This document shows positions 1 to 8,491 of a DNA stretch of 64,000 bases, one piece after another (within the stretch, counting starts at the first letter, position 1; each line of letters begins with the position of its first letter). The DNA lies in NCBI GenBank assembly GCA_910587305.1, contig CAJUKV010000019.1:1-64000 (forward strand), read 5' to 3'. The DNA comes from an uncultured Lachnospiraceae bacterium (GTDB taxonomy: Bacteria > Bacillota > Clostridia > Lachnospirales > Lachnospiraceae). A program made the position numbers and the translations under genes. Under the pieces are notes generated by a model that ran no database searches, was not told the DNA's origin, and saw only the letters and a list, made by a program, of their open reading frames with translations.

Positions 1-21
1 TTCTGAAATAATTCATGTATC

Positions 22-52
22 GTTTGTGCCGCAAAGCGGCATGTCGGGAAGT
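22..52 (+). repeat. Family F repeat arm
   Basis: Short inverted repeat with the core GTGCCGC-aaa-GCGGCAT followed by GTCGGGAAGT. It matches both arms of the long palindrome at 33748-33875 and a decayed copy at 4347-4377. It lies just upstream of the azlD start, in the same orientation as the gene. Confidence 0.6.
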
Positions 53-79
53 TTGCCGGTAAAAAGGATGGTGACGGAG

Positions 80-412
80 ATGCATAACATACATTCCGGG
101 TTAGTGGTGGCAGTAACTGCTCTGGTTACTTTGCTTTTAAGGGGTCTGCCTTTTCTTGTCTTCGGAGGGAAGAAAAAGACGCCTGCGTTTGTTCAATATT
201 TGTCAGGGGTGTTGCCGTATGCAATTATCGGGATGCTGGTTGTGTATTGCCTGCGCAGCGTGCGGTTCTTAACGGCTCCGTACGGACTACCCGAGATCCT
301 TGGGACAGGAACGGTGGTATTGTTACATTTGTGGAAAAGAAATACACTGCTCAGCATTGCGCTTGGAACGTTTATCTATATGCTGCTTGTACAGGTGGTA
401 TTTCGCGTATGA
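80..412 (+). CDS. azlD: AzlD-type branched-chain amino acid exporter subunit
   Basis: Small hydrophobic protein of 110 aa with three to four membrane segments, matching AzlD in length and in the early motif pairing VTALVTLLLRGLPFLVF with LPYAIIGMLVVYCL. In the family, AzlD works with AzlC as the small subunit of a branched-chain amino acid (or azaleucine) exporter; azlC would lie upstream, outside the window. The ATG at 80 is chosen because GGAGA precedes it directly and AzlD proteins are about 105-110 aa; an upstream in-frame ATG at 26 would place the family F repeat inside the protein. Family assignment is by pattern recognition; substrate is inference. Confidence 0.75.
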   Translation: MHNIHSGLVVAVTALVTLLLRGLPFLVFGGKKKTPAFVQYLSGVLPYAIIGMLVVYCLRSVRFLTAPYGLPEILGTGTVVLLHLWKRNTLLSIALGTFIYMLLVQVVFRV

Positions 413-453
413 GTTTCATATATGGAATCTTTTGAGCTTTTATGCGTTCTCAC

Positions 454-478
454 GGACTTTGCAGCAAGTGCAAAGTCC
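454..478 (+). terminator. Perfect hairpin after azlD
   Basis: Ten-base perfect stem GGACTTTGCA / TGCAAAGTCC with the loop GCAAG, 40 bp after the azlD stop. No U-run follows, so intrinsic termination is uncertain; it may be a 3'-end stabiliser. Confidence 0.35.
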
Positions 479-570
479 TGAGCTGAATAGTTATAGAGTT
501 CTAATATTTTGAACGATAAAGTATTGCAGAATATTTATTAGCCCGCAAAGGGCAATTAAAGGAGGTTATC

Positions 571-2070
571 ATGGGGGAAAGAAGAGCAAGCGGTATACTG
601 CTTCCAATCAGCAGTCTGCCGTCAAAGTATGGGATTGGGTGTTTTTCAAAAAGCGCGTACACGTTTGTTGACCAGCTAAAGGCAGCGGGACAGAGCTATT
701 GGCAGATTTTGCCTTTAGGGCCCACAAGCTACGGGGATTCGCCTTATCAATCCTTTTCCACCTTTGCAGGGAATCCATATTTTATCAGTTTGGAGGCTCT
801 GATTGAAGAAGGAGTGCTTGAAAAGGAAGAATGTGACAGCGTGGATTTCGGAAGCAGGCCCGCCTTTGTGGATTACGGAAAATTGTATGAGGGACGTTTT
901 GAGCTCCTTCGAAAGGCCTATGAGAGGAGCAAGATTTATGAAAATCCGGAATTCAGGCATTTTTGCGAAGTACATAGCTGGTGGCTTAATGATTACGCGC
1001 TGTTTATGGCCGTGAAAGACTGCTTTGGTGGAAAAAGCTGGGACGAGTGGGCGGAGGACATCAGATTCAGATGGAACAATGCCATGGACTACTACCAGAG
1101 GGAATTATACTTTGATATTGAGTTTTATAAATATATTCAGTTTAAATTCAGGCAGCAGTGGACGGAACTGAAAGCTTACGCTAATAAGCAGGGGATCAGC
1201 ATCATTGGGGATATTCCCATTTATGTTGCTTTTGACAGTGCGGATACATGGGCAAGCCCTGAGCTTTTCCAGCTGAATGAGGAAAATGTGCCGATTGCGG
1301 TGGCCGGGTGTCCGCCGGATGCTTTCGCAAAGACAGGACAGCTGTGGGGTAATCCTTTGTATCGCTGGGATTATCATAAGAATCAGGGATATGACTGGTG
1401 GATTAGACGTCTGAGCGTCTGCTTTGAGCTGTATGACGTGGTGCGGATTGATCATTTCAGAGGTTTTGACGAGTATTACTCCATTCCTTTTGGAGATACC
1501 ACGGCTGAGCGAGGGCATTGGGAAAAAGGGCCCGGAATGGATTTGTTCCATACGGTGAGGGCAAGGCTTGGACAAAAAAATATTATTGCGGAAGATCTTG
1601 GCTTCATAACGGATTCCGTGCGGTGGCTGGTAAAAGAAAGCGGTTTCCCGAACATGAAAGTGCTGGAATTTGCCTTTGACAGCAGGGATACGGGAAGCGC
1701 CTGCGACTATCTTCCCCATAATTATGACAGGAACTGTGTGGTGTATACCGGAACCCACGACAATGAAACGCTGTGCTCCTGGTTTAAAAAGATTACGGTG
1801 AAAGAGCGGCGTATGGTCAGGGAATACATCCATAACGATCAGGTGTCGGATAAAATGATTTATAAAGAGCTGATTTGCCTGGCGATGCGCAGCGTGGCCA
1901 ATACCTGTATCATCCCGATTCAGGATTATTTAGGCTATACCAATAAGGCCAGAATGAACACCCCTTCTACCCTGGGGAAAAACTGGAAGTGGCGTCTGCG
2001 GGAAGGAGAAATTACAAAAGAGCTGTTAGATGAGATAAAGAAATTAACGGTGACTTACGGGCGGTGTTAA
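571..2070 (+). CDS. malQ: 4-alpha-glucanotransferase (amylomaltase, GH77)
   Basis: 499 aa, the usual length of bacterial MalQ. It transfers alpha-1,4-glucan segments between maltodextrins in the cytoplasm, releasing glucose for maltodextrin or glycogen metabolism. The GH77 landmarks are in order: N-terminal SGILLPISSLPSKYGIG, SYWQILPLGPT, GDIPIYVAFDSADTWA near 210-225, the nucleophile region VRIDHFRGFDEYY near 290, IIAEDLG near 340 (acid/base Glu), and YTGTHDNET near 395. AAAGGAGG lies seven bases before the ATG. It appears to be a single gene; the next gene belongs to the accessory region. Confidence 0.95.
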   Translation: MGERRASGILLPISSLPSKYGIGCFSKSAYTFVDQLKAAGQSYWQILPLGPTSYGDSPYQSFSTFAGNPYFISLEALIEEGVLEKEECDSVDFGSRPAFVDYGKLYEGRFELLRKAYERSKIYENPEFRHFCEVHSWWLNDYALFMAVKDCFGGKSWDEWAEDIRFRWNNAMDYYQRELYFDIEFYKYIQFKFRQQWTELKAYANKQGISIIGDIPIYVAFDSADTWASPELFQLNEENVPIAVAGCPPDAFAKTGQLWGNPLYRWDYHKNQGYDWWIRRLSVCFELYDVVRIDHFRGFDEYYSIPFGDTTAERGHWEKGPGMDLFHTVRARLGQKNIIAEDLGFITDSVRWLVKESGFPNMKVLEFAFDSRDTGSACDYLPHNYDRNCVVYTGTHDNETLCSWFKKITVKERRMVREYIHNDQVSDKMIYKELICLAMRSVANTCIIPIQDYLGYTNKARMNTPSTLGKNWKWRLREGEITKELLDEIKKLTVTYGRC

Positions 2071-2082
2071 TAAAAAAATTTT

Positions 2083-2185
2083 GAAGGGGCTGTTGCAAAA
2101 CTCGGCTTCTATACAATATATGCCAAACTCCTGGCGTGTGGATGCTATATATTGTATAAAACTGCCGTTTTGTGACATCCCCTTG
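2083..2185. repeat. MITE-like palindrome with about 42-bp inverted ends
   Basis: The left end starts GAAGGGGCTGTTGCAAAAC and the right end, read in reverse, starts CAAGGGGATGTCACAAAAC. Both arms continue into TATACAATATA. The arms are imperfect inverted repeats around a short centre. The GGGGCTGTTGCAAAA-type terminus resembles ends of several IS families, suggesting a non-autonomous derivative. It sits exactly between malQ and the accessory region. Confidence 0.6.
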
Positions 2186-2242
2186 CTTTTCGAGGTTAAA
2201 GCGGTATGGGAGAAAGTACTGTGAAAAATAAATTTTTCACAG

Positions 2243-2290
2243 ACCAAATTTGTGCTGACGCCCAAATTTGCAGGTGTCGGTAGCATGGAG
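2243..2290 (+). repeat. Family A repeat, copy 1
   Basis: Carries the family A pattern (AAATTTGTGC, then CCCAAATTTGCAGG, then TGTCGG and a purine-rich stretch), eight bases upstream of the ATG at 2298. The ribosome binding site GGAGG is part of or directly after the repeat. Confidence 0.6.
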
Positions 2291-2297
2291 GATTATC

Positions 2298-3113
2298 ATG
2301 GAAAAACTGAAAAAACACGGGTTTTCTATCGGCATAATAATCATTATTTGTGCTATGCTCATTTTGGGAATTTGTGAATTTTATCATTTGGAAAGAGTAC
2401 TTTGTGAGTTGCAGCGAGATGTTAACACAATGAATATACATAGTGGAGCGACAACACAGACGGAGTATACACAGACGATAGATTTTTTGGAAAATGAAAT
2501 GGCAAAGTTCAGAGACTTTGTGGAAAAGCAGCAAGAATTTCTAATATGGCTGATTGGTCTTATAGGCGTGGCTCTTACAGGGGTTTTTGCTTTCTTTGAA
2601 ATAAAAGGGCGAAAAGATATCTCCAATATGATACAGGAGCAATATGCAGAACAGACGAAGAGAGCGATTTCCAGTTTTATCGGCGGGCAGGAAAATGTGA
2701 AATATCTCATGAGCTGTATTGCAAAGGAAGAATTGGCGAAAAAGAAAAACATACTTTTTGTATTTCAGGAAAAGAAAAACGAAAATTTAAAGAAAGCATA
2801 TGGAATTTTAAAAAGACAGAAATATTCTGTCAGCCAGAAAACAATCGGAAATTTTGTTAAGGATGATGAAATATCCCTTTGGACAAAAAAGAATGACATT
2901 ATTGTTTATCAGGTAGAGGAGAAGGATGCCACGAATGAAAGCCTTCTTTTCCCTGAAATTTGTAAGAAATGTAACGATAAAGAGGTATATTGTATTTTAT
3001 ATAGCGAGCAACATATAGACAGAAAGTTGTATGAACCTTGCTTTTATGTAAGCAATGCAAACTATGGCTTAACGGTCATAGAACGTTTATTTAATCTTTT
3101 ATATTCAGTATAG
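2298..3113 (+). CDS. Two-TM protein with C-terminal soluble alpha/beta domain; unassigned
   Basis: 271 aa, start set by GGAGG seven bases before the ATG. Segment 1 is a membrane helix at about residues 9-26 (GIIIIICAMLILGI). Residues 30-80 are probably coiled and extracytoplasmic. A second helix lies near 85-105 (LIWLIGLIGVALTGVFAFF), followed by a cytoplasmic C-terminal domain of about 150 aa with alternating beta-like strands (KNILFVFQ, DIIVYQV, VYCILYS, PCFYVSNANYGLTVIERL). I do not recognise the family. The next gene on the same strand is an orphan cas6, 217 bp downstream, and a CARF remnant lies at 10.1 kb. A membrane effector linked to a type III CRISPR system is therefore a guess from context only. 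Confidence 0.7.
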   Translation: MEKLKKHGFSIGIIIIICAMLILGICEFYHLERVLCELQRDVNTMNIHSGATTQTEYTQTIDFLENEMAKFRDFVEKQQEFLIWLIGLIGVALTGVFAFFEIKGRKDISNMIQEQYAEQTKRAISSFIGGQENVKYLMSCIAKEELAKKKNILFVFQEKKNENLKKAYGILKRQKYSVSQKTIGNFVKDDEISLWTKKNDIIVYQVEEKDATNESLLFPEICKKCNDKEVYCILYSEQHIDRKLYEPCFYVSNANYGLTVIERLFNLLYSV

Positions 3114-3330
3114 GAGCCGGATGATGAAATGGATTAAATAATGGCTCAAAGAAGCAATGGATCAAAGAAGCAATAGAACACATTTTATGCGGACTCTGTA
3201 AAAGAATTTTATGGTTTTATGTGGGGAAGGCGTGCTGAAAACCGGGCTTGCATCCGACGGGATTGTAACCGGATCTTATACAATCAGGGCTCCTTGCTTA
3301 TTAAAAATTTGAAAAGAAGATAAAAACAAT

Positions 3331-4281
3331 ATGGAAAACAATTTATTAAAGGCATTGCAAGTGCGTTTTGTCAAACTGCAGTTTACGCTCGAATTTCCGG
3401 AAGATTCCGTGCTGCCAAAGGATAAGGTATCGGCAATCAGAGGCGGCATAGGCGAGATGCTTCTGCGTATGAATTGTGTACACGACCGTCAATGCGAGAA
3501 ATGTGATTTTGAATCAGAATGTATTGTACAAAAAATATTGTATTCGAAGTTTGTAAATAAGCCGGAGTTCGTCACAACAGGGGGGAGCATTGGGTATGTG
3601 CTGGAATGTGAAAACTTCCGGGAGGTTTTTAAAGCGGGGGATAGACTTAGGTTTTATTTGATCTTATTTGGATATACAATCATATATTTCAATCAGATTT
3701 ATCAGGCCCTGTCCATGCTTGCAAAGGAGGGTATCGGAAAAAATCACGCCAAATTCCAAATTGCCGATATTAAGGATATGGAGGGAACATCGTTTTTGGA
3801 CGGAGAAATGATCAATATGAGTAACTATGCTGCGCATATGCTTTACGATTATCTTGTTTTCCGAAGGATGAAAATGGGCGGCACTTTCGATAAGAAAGAG
3901 GCAGCCATGATATTTGATTCACCCGTTACCTTAAAATTCCAAAAAGAATATTTGAATAATTTTCGGGCCGATGCGATTATAAGCGCGGTCAGACGCAGAA
4001 TTTATATGCTGGATTGCTTTGAAGGGATAGAAAGCGACATCCTGAAATCCGGCGAGGATGATGTGAAATTAAAGATTCGAAGCCAGGAATGTTATATTAA
4101 GAGTGTAGCCCGATATTCTACTCGAAAAGAACAAAAAATAATTTTGCGGGGAATGAAAGGTTATCTGATACTGGAGGGGCTGACAGAGGAGCTGTGGGCG
4201 CTGCTGCTGATAGGGGAACTGATACACATAGGAAAGAATACGAGCTTCGGATTTGGAAGGTATCATTTGAAATGCCTGTAA
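3331..4281 (+). CDS. cas6: Cas6 CRISPR RNA endoribonuclease (orphan)
   Basis: 316 aa. The C-terminus has the glycine-rich loop typical of Cas6 RAMP proteins (HIGKNTSFGFGRYHL), and near residues 50-70 there is a four-Cys cluster of the pattern C-x6-C-x2-C-x6-C (CVHDRQCEKCDFESEC), seen in the Cas6 group that carries the CRISPR_Cas6 C-terminal domain. Cas6 cuts the pre-crRNA hairpin in each repeat. No cas1, cas2, cas10, csm/cmr or cascade gene is in the window. Three CRISPR loci with a GCCC-GGGC hairpin in the repeat lie 3-8 kb downstream on the same strand and are the likely substrate. The ribosome binding site is weak (GAAAAGAAG). The gene is intact, so processing activity may remain. Confidence 0.85.
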   Translation: MENNLLKALQVRFVKLQFTLEFPEDSVLPKDKVSAIRGGIGEMLLRMNCVHDRQCEKCDFESECIVQKILYSKFVNKPEFVTTGGSIGYVLECENFREVFKAGDRLRFYLILFGYTIIYFNQIYQALSMLAKEGIGKNHAKFQIADIKDMEGTSFLDGEMINMSNYAAHMLYDYLVFRRMKMGGTFDKKEAAMIFDSPVTLKFQKEYLNNFRADAIISAVRRRIYMLDCFEGIESDILKSGEDDVKLKIRSQECYIKSVARYSTRKEQKIILRGMKGYLILEGLTEELWALLLIGELIHIGKNTSFGFGRYHLKCL

Positions 4282-4346
4282 GCGTATTTCGGATGGTTTG
4301 AAAAAGAACCGATTCACGGCGATTTCCTTGAAATGGCTCATGTATT

Positions 4347-4377
4347 GTTTGTGCCGCAAAAGGGTATGTTTGGAAGT
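4347..4377 (+). repeat. Family F repeat, decayed copy
   Basis: CATGTATTGTTTGTGCCGCA matches the context at 15-40 (CATGTATCGTTTGTGCCGCA) but the second arm has decayed. It lies upstream of the start codon at 4396. Confidence 0.45.
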
Positions 4378-4395
4378 GAGAATGGAGTGGACTCT

Positions 4396-5913
4396 ATGGA
4401 ACTTGAAATAAGCGTTGAAGATTTATTAAACAAAAGAAAAATAGAATCAGATCGCATAGAGTTTAAAACAGGATGGAACCCTGATGATATCTATCATAGT
4501 GTCTGTGCATTTGCAAATGATTATAACAATGATGGTGGTGGCTATATTGTTGTAGGCGTTGAAGAAGAAAATGGTATTGCAAAGCGTCCGGTAAAAGGAT
4601 TACCAGAGTATATGCTGGATACAATTCAGAAGGAGATGGTAGGATATAATAATATGATATCTCCGCCATATTTTCCAAAAGGTATTCCGGAAGAAATAGA
4701 TGGGAAATGGATTTATGTTATTGTTGCCAGGACGGGACAACAGCGCCCATATAAGTCACCGGAGTATGTGACTGGCAGGAAAGATAAAAAATACAAATAT
4801 TATATTCGATATCTGACAAGCTCTGTCAGGGCAAATCCGGAGCAGGAACGTGAATTGATTAATATGTCGGATCAAACACCATTTGATTGCAGAGCAAATC
4901 ACAAGGCAACATTTGAAGATATTTCACCTGTGTTGCTGGAAGATCACCTGCGTAAGACTGGCAGCAAACTTGCAAAACAGGTAAGAGAACGCGGCGTTGA
5001 GGATATTCTTCAGGATATGCAGCTTTTAGTAGGACCACTGGAGCTTAGATATATTCAGAACGTCGCACTCATGATGTTCTGCGAGCATCCAGAGAAATTT
5101 TTTGGATATACTTATGTTCAAATGACATCATTTCCAAAGGGAAGTATAGAGAATCCAAGTATAAGTGAGGACTTTCCAAATATTACAGGTTCCGTCCCAC
5201 AAATGATTCAGGCAACAATGGAACGTTTTCGTAATCTGTTTATACGAGAAAAGGTTATTAAAGTTCCAAATCAGATGGAGGCTTTAAGAATTTTTAATTA
5301 TCCTTATCAGGCAATCGAGGAAGCGGTGGTAAATGCTTTTTATCACAGAGATTATATGTCATATGAGCCAGTTACTATAGAAATAGAACCTGATTGTATA
5401 AACATTATGAATTTTCCAGGTATAGATAGGTCAATTTCTGAAAAGACAATAGCAGAAGGAAAGCGATTTGTTTCAAGATATTATCGAAATAGGAGACTTG
5501 GTGAATTTTTAAAGGAGCTTGATTTATCAGAAGGCCATTCTTCCGGTATTCCAACTATACAGGAAGAACTTACAAAGAATGGCTCCCCTAGAGCAGAATT
5601 CTTTACGGATGAAGATAGACGCGCTATGAGAATAAGAATTCCAATTCATCCGGCATTTTTAGAAAATAAGGATGAAGTTGCATCATCGGATGGTTATGAA
5701 AAAGCGATGAATAAATTGTCTAAAAAAAAGATGGAGCAGTATGACATAATCCTAAAGTTTATGGATGATGGTGATTGGCATAAGACTGCGGAAATTGCAG
5801 AGAAGTTAGGATTAAAGGATACCAGAACAAAGGAATTATTAAAAGAATTGGTTGGCATTGACCAACTTGTTGATAATGGTAAAACGAAAGGCAAAATATA
5901 CAAATTGAAATAA
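4396..5913 (+). CDS. Schlafen/AlbA_2-domain ATP-binding protein
   Basis: 505 aa; start chosen for GGAGTGG upstream and because the longer reading would include repeat F. The N-terminal third (about 10-130) is an AlbA_2/Schlafen-type domain (SDRIEFKTGWNPDDIY, GGGYIVVGVEEENG). The middle and C-terminal parts fit a GHKL-type ATPase module (AIEEAVVNAFYHRDY near 310, SSGIPTIQEELTKNGSP near 385). The last 65 residues look like a winged helix (EIAEKLGLKDTRTKELLKEL). Such proteins are often labelled RecG-like or putative DNA-binding regulators and occur in phage and defence neighbourhoods. Their biochemical role is mostly unknown. The gene is AT-rich relative to the flanks, suggesting transfer. Confidence 0.8.
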   Translation: MELEISVEDLLNKRKIESDRIEFKTGWNPDDIYHSVCAFANDYNNDGGGYIVVGVEEENGIAKRPVKGLPEYMLDTIQKEMVGYNNMISPPYFPKGIPEEIDGKWIYVIVARTGQQRPYKSPEYVTGRKDKKYKYYIRYLTSSVRANPEQERELINMSDQTPFDCRANHKATFEDISPVLLEDHLRKTGSKLAKQVRERGVEDILQDMQLLVGPLELRYIQNVALMMFCEHPEKFFGYTYVQMTSFPKGSIENPSISEDFPNITGSVPQMIQATMERFRNLFIREKVIKVPNQMEALRIFNYPYQAIEEAVVNAFYHRDYMSYEPVTIEIEPDCINIMNFPGIDRSISEKTIAEGKRFVSRYYRNRRLGEFLKELDLSEGHSSGIPTIQEELTKNGSPRAEFFTDEDRRAMRIRIPIHPAFLENKDEVASSDGYEKAMNKLSKKKMEQYDIILKFMDDGDWHKTAEIAEKLGLKDTRTKELLKELVGIDQLVDNGKTKGKIYKLK

Positions 5914-5936
5914 TTCGTCGCTAAAAAAGCGACGAA
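5914..5936. terminator. Perfect hairpin at the end of the AlbA_2 gene
   Basis: Inverted repeat TTCGTCGCT / AGCGACGAA with an A5 loop directly after the stop codon. An A-run follows on this strand (a T-run on the other strand), so it could terminate transcription from either side weakly. Confidence 0.4.
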
Positions 5937-5966
5937 AAAAGCGGCGAAAAGTGGAAATGGATAGAA

Positions 5967-6412
5967 ATGAAAATCGGAGTTACAAAAGCAGTACAGGATA
6001 TCTGCGCAGTAAATGTGCAGACTTGGCTGAATGGTTACTCTAAAATGGTAATAGAAACAAAGGATGCTGCACTTGCTTTTGCTGGGAAACAGATTTGGTG
6101 AAATTCAAGGGAAGAACTGTTTGACGAATTGCAAATTTTTGAGGGCTTTGGGATGCTCAATTTCAATCCCTGGCATCAGCCGGTCAAACTGCGCCAGGGA
6201 TTGGTTTGACCTCGTTTTTATTTCTTGGACAGCGATAACGGACCTGCACAACATCAAGCCGCTTATAGAGCAGGGCAAATACATGCGATTCTTTGAGCAG
6301 AACTTTGACGCGGATACGGCGTTACCTCCTATGTGGTTGCCGTATCTTTTAAGAAGAAAGAATCAATAACCACTTTTATCCTGCATGCTACCGGCTCTGC
6401 GCCTATGTTGGG
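5967..6412 (+). pseudogene. Frameshifted gene remnant, unknown family
   Basis: No intact frame, but three consecutive coding-like segments lie in different frames: about 5967-6101 (MKIGVTKAVQDICAVNVQTW and on to FAGKQIW), about 6112-6207 (ELFDELQIFEGFGMLNFNPW then a stop) and about 6316-6412 (YGVTSYVVAVSFKKKESITT, then LHATGSAPMLGL). Composition is protein-like in each. Read together they look like one or two genes broken by frameshifts and stops. I cannot name the family. Confidence 0.4.
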
Positions 6413-6414
6413 GC

Positions 6415-6612
6415 TCAATATTCTTTCCTCCGAAAGATAGTGGTAGTCACAGGACAGGATAGAACAAAAACCGTGAGTGAACAGGCAAGCATTATCATAG
6501 CCCCCAATAGTATCTGCACAATAGTCATTTCAGGGCCAATATAATCCCCAACAGCATATGGAAAAGCAAATGAAAGAAGATGTATAACCGGCAAAAAACC
6601 TTGACATATAAT
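6415..6612 (-). pseudogene. C-terminal remnant of a membrane protein
   Basis: On the minus strand about 60 residues read as two hydrophobic helices ending in a charged tail (VIHLLSFAFPYAVGDYIG, then LLGAMIMLACSLTVFVLSC, then TIFRRKEY stop). Upstream the frame runs antisense through the next gene, so only the 3' end of a permease-like gene seems to be left. The family is not identifiable; an ABC-2 type permease end is one option. Confidence 0.35.
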
Positions 6613-6664
6613 TGGCGCAGTATTCAAATTGTATCGTCTAATAAATTGGCAGTTAAGGAGGTAT

Positions 6665-7309
6665 TTGGTTATTAAAATAAGTGATAATAAAAAATCATAT
6701 TTTGTAGTATTCTTAATAGGAATGGTTGCTGGGATTTTATGCCGGCTTACGGATTTTTTGCCATACGAAGAAAGCCTGTGGAGTTTACCATCAATGGCAA
6801 CTCTTTTTGGATTTTGGATTGCAAGTGTGGGAATCATTACTTGCTTGAGTTCCTCAAATAAAGGTGCATTTATCAACTCATTTCTATATATGTTTGGTAT
6901 GACAATATGTTTTTATGGATTGAAATACATATTAGGCTTTCATATATCAAGATTTTCAAATGAAGGACAGTTTCAGACGGACTTATTTATTGCATATTCT
7001 ATATTGTCAGTTGCTTGTGGCATTGGCAGTTTTGTCTTGTATTTTTGGAACAGACAAAATGCGTTCAATTCATTTCTTTATGCTTTGCCTGCAAGTGGAA
7101 TGTTAGCCGAGGCTTTTGCTTGCCTGATTGTATTGTGCAATAGCCATATGCTGTTAGCACAAACAATATTTGATTTTGCCTTTGGCCTGTTGTTTGGTAT
7201 TGGATTATATAAAAAAGCATATAATAAAATGCTTTATATTGGAACGATAGTTCTTGTGACTGTGTTAGTTTTCCTTTTGGTATATAAGCCGTTTTTGTTG
7301 ACCGTTTAA
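6665..7309 (+). CDS. Polytopic membrane protein, unknown function
   Basis: About 214 aa with six hydrophobic segments, starting with SYFVVFLIGMVAGILCRLTD and ending with YIGTIVLVTVLVFLLVY. The start is placed at TTG 6665 because AAGGAGG lies at 6655-6661, although the spacing is short; an ATG at 6629 is in frame but lies before the ribosome binding site. The motif FLPYEESLWSLPSMATLFGF resembles a small family of uncharacterised Firmicutes membrane proteins. AT-rich, like the rest of this region. It is followed directly by the first CRISPR leader. Confidence 0.6.
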   Translation: MVIKISDNKKSYFVVFLIGMVAGILCRLTDFLPYEESLWSLPSMATLFGFWIASVGIITCLSSSNKGAFINSFLYMFGMTICFYGLKYILGFHISRFSNEGQFQTDLFIAYSILSVACGIGSFVLYFWNRQNAFNSFLYALPASGMLAEAFACLIVLCNSHMLLAQTIFDFAFGLLFGIGLYKKAYNKMLYIGTIVLVTVLVFLLVYKPFLLTV

Positions 7310-7315
7310 CCGGAT

Positions 7316-7416
7316 AAAAAATGGATTGAAAAGTACGATTGATAGAATATCCTGATAATTACATGAAAAAATTGAGCCTGAAACGATTGATTTTAGTAGG
7401 GGAGAAGAGAGATAAT
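7316..7416 (+). promoter_or_regulatory. CRISPR leader 1
   Basis: About 100 bp that is clearly similar to the sequences before arrays 2 and 3. Shared blocks include CTGATAATTACATG, AATTGAGCCTGAA and ATTGATTTTAGTAGGG, ending some 15 bp before the first repeat. Leaders normally hold the promoter and the spacer integration signal. Confidence 0.7.
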
Positions 7417-7453
7417 GTAGAAAATGAAAAGAGCCCGCTTAGGGCATTGACAC
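7417..7453 (+). CRISPR. Single leader-proximal CRISPR repeat (locus 1)
   Basis: One 37-bp unit beginning GTAGAAAATGAAAAG and ending AGGGCATTGACAC, i.e. the array 2/3 repeat with one extra A. No second repeat follows within the next 200 bp. Either spacers were lost by recombination, leaving one repeat, or this is a locus that never expanded. Confidence 0.7.
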
Positions 7454-7526
7454 GCATCACCGATCCCGGTCATTGCATCCTGTTTGTGGCATTAAAGCCA
7501 GTGACAGGATAGGACAAAGTATCTAA

Positions 7527-7643
7527 GACCTATTCTTTTCTAAATCATACGTCAGTTACTGTAAGCCAAGGGCAGTCAGCCTCGAGCAGAGGGAAAGGGC
7601 AAGACAGATGATGATTGTAACGAACAAGGCAAAGGGAGATTAA
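7527..7643 (+). pseudogene. 3' remnant of a coding sequence
   Basis: Between CRISPR locus 1 and the lipoprotein gene, the last 38 codons of an open frame read SLEQRERARQMMIVTNKAKG followed by a stop, after a stop at the 5' side. The charged helix looks coding, but there is no start or ribosome binding site. The rest of 7454-7738 shows nothing recognisable. Confidence 0.25.
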
Positions 7644-7738
7644 GAACAATTTAATGGAATCGTGTATATATATATGCTGGAATAATAAATTATATAATTC
7701 AACAAAAATTTAGTAATGACTTTCTGGGAGGTATGCCT

Positions 7739-8491
7739 ATGAACAGGCATAAAAAGATAACCATATTGGTATGTGCTTTTCTAACGACTTTGAGTATTGC
7801 TGCCTGTGGGAAAACAAAAGAAGATGAATTTGCTCCAAGTCAGCAGGAAAGCGATATCCGGACGAGCGAGAGCGCTGAATCAGATATAAAAGATGAAATT
7901 GTAAATGCGGAGAAATCCTTAGGAAATCAACAGGAAAACAATGTGCAAACAGTTGAAAATACAGATTCGGAAATGGCAGCGGAAGAACTATTAGATTTAT
8001 TTATAAGTGGTTCAATAAGTGCCGTTGATTCAACAGATTTGACATCGGGTTTTTATATTACCGATTTAAATATGGATTCTGAAGAATGGGATTCGTATTC
8101 TATTGGAGAGAAAGTCGATCTTGACAATGACGGAGAAAACGAACTCATTATTTGTGGTCCTTATGGCGGAATATACCTTGATGCGCGTGATAACAAGGTA
8201 TATAAGTTTGCCGGGGGCGATGGCACTGCTCTTATTCTTTCTTATACCTATTATAAGGGAGATATATGGGTTATGTATAGCAACAGGTCGAGTGCAGGAT
8301 TTGAATATTACCATATGGAAAAATTTGAAGGAGCTGATAACTTAGCTGCAGAAATGAATTTTGGCGAAGAATTTGACATCAATAATGAAGAGGCCGGATT
8401 GAACTATACATTAAATGGAGCTGAAATTTCTTATGAGGAATATTCAGAATTATGCAGCAAGATTTTAGCTGCTGAAGTAAATACAAATTGA
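7739..8491 (+). CDS. Secreted lipoprotein with FG-GAP-like segment
   Basis: 250 aa. Type II signal peptide: basic start NRHKK, hydrophobic core ILVCAFLTTLSIAAC with the lipobox SIAAC (Cys near residue 23), so the product should be lipid-anchored on the outer face of the membrane. A low-complexity acidic linker follows (about 25-85). The C-terminal domain contains VDLDNDGENELIICGPYGG, which resembles the calcium-binding D-x-D-x-D loops of FG-GAP/dockerin-like repeats. The second ATG (7739) is preferred because GGGAGG at 7726-7731 is seven bases away; the ATG at 7733 is too close. Function unknown; it stands alone between CRISPR loci. Confidence 0.75.
   Translation: MNRHKKITILVCAFLTTLSIAACGKTKEDEFAPSQQESDIRTSESAESDIKDEIVNAEKSLGNQQENNVQTVENTDSEMAAEELLDLFISGSISAVDSTDLTSGFYITDLNMDSEEWDSYSIGEKVDLDNDGENELIICGPYGGIYLDARDNKVYKFAGGDGTALILSYTYYKGDIWVMYSNRSSAGFEYYHMEKFEGADNLAAEMNFGEEFDINNEEAGLNYTLNGAEISYEEYSELCSKILAAEVNTN

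Noticed and set aside
1105..1833. 242-aa antisense frame inside malQ
   Set aside because: Shadow of a well-conserved GH77 gene; no start signals and unlikely composition.
7454..7526. Possible second repeat in CRISPR locus 1 (GTGGCATTAAAGCCAGTGAC)
   Set aside because: Only a few bases agree with the repeat and the hairpin is absent.
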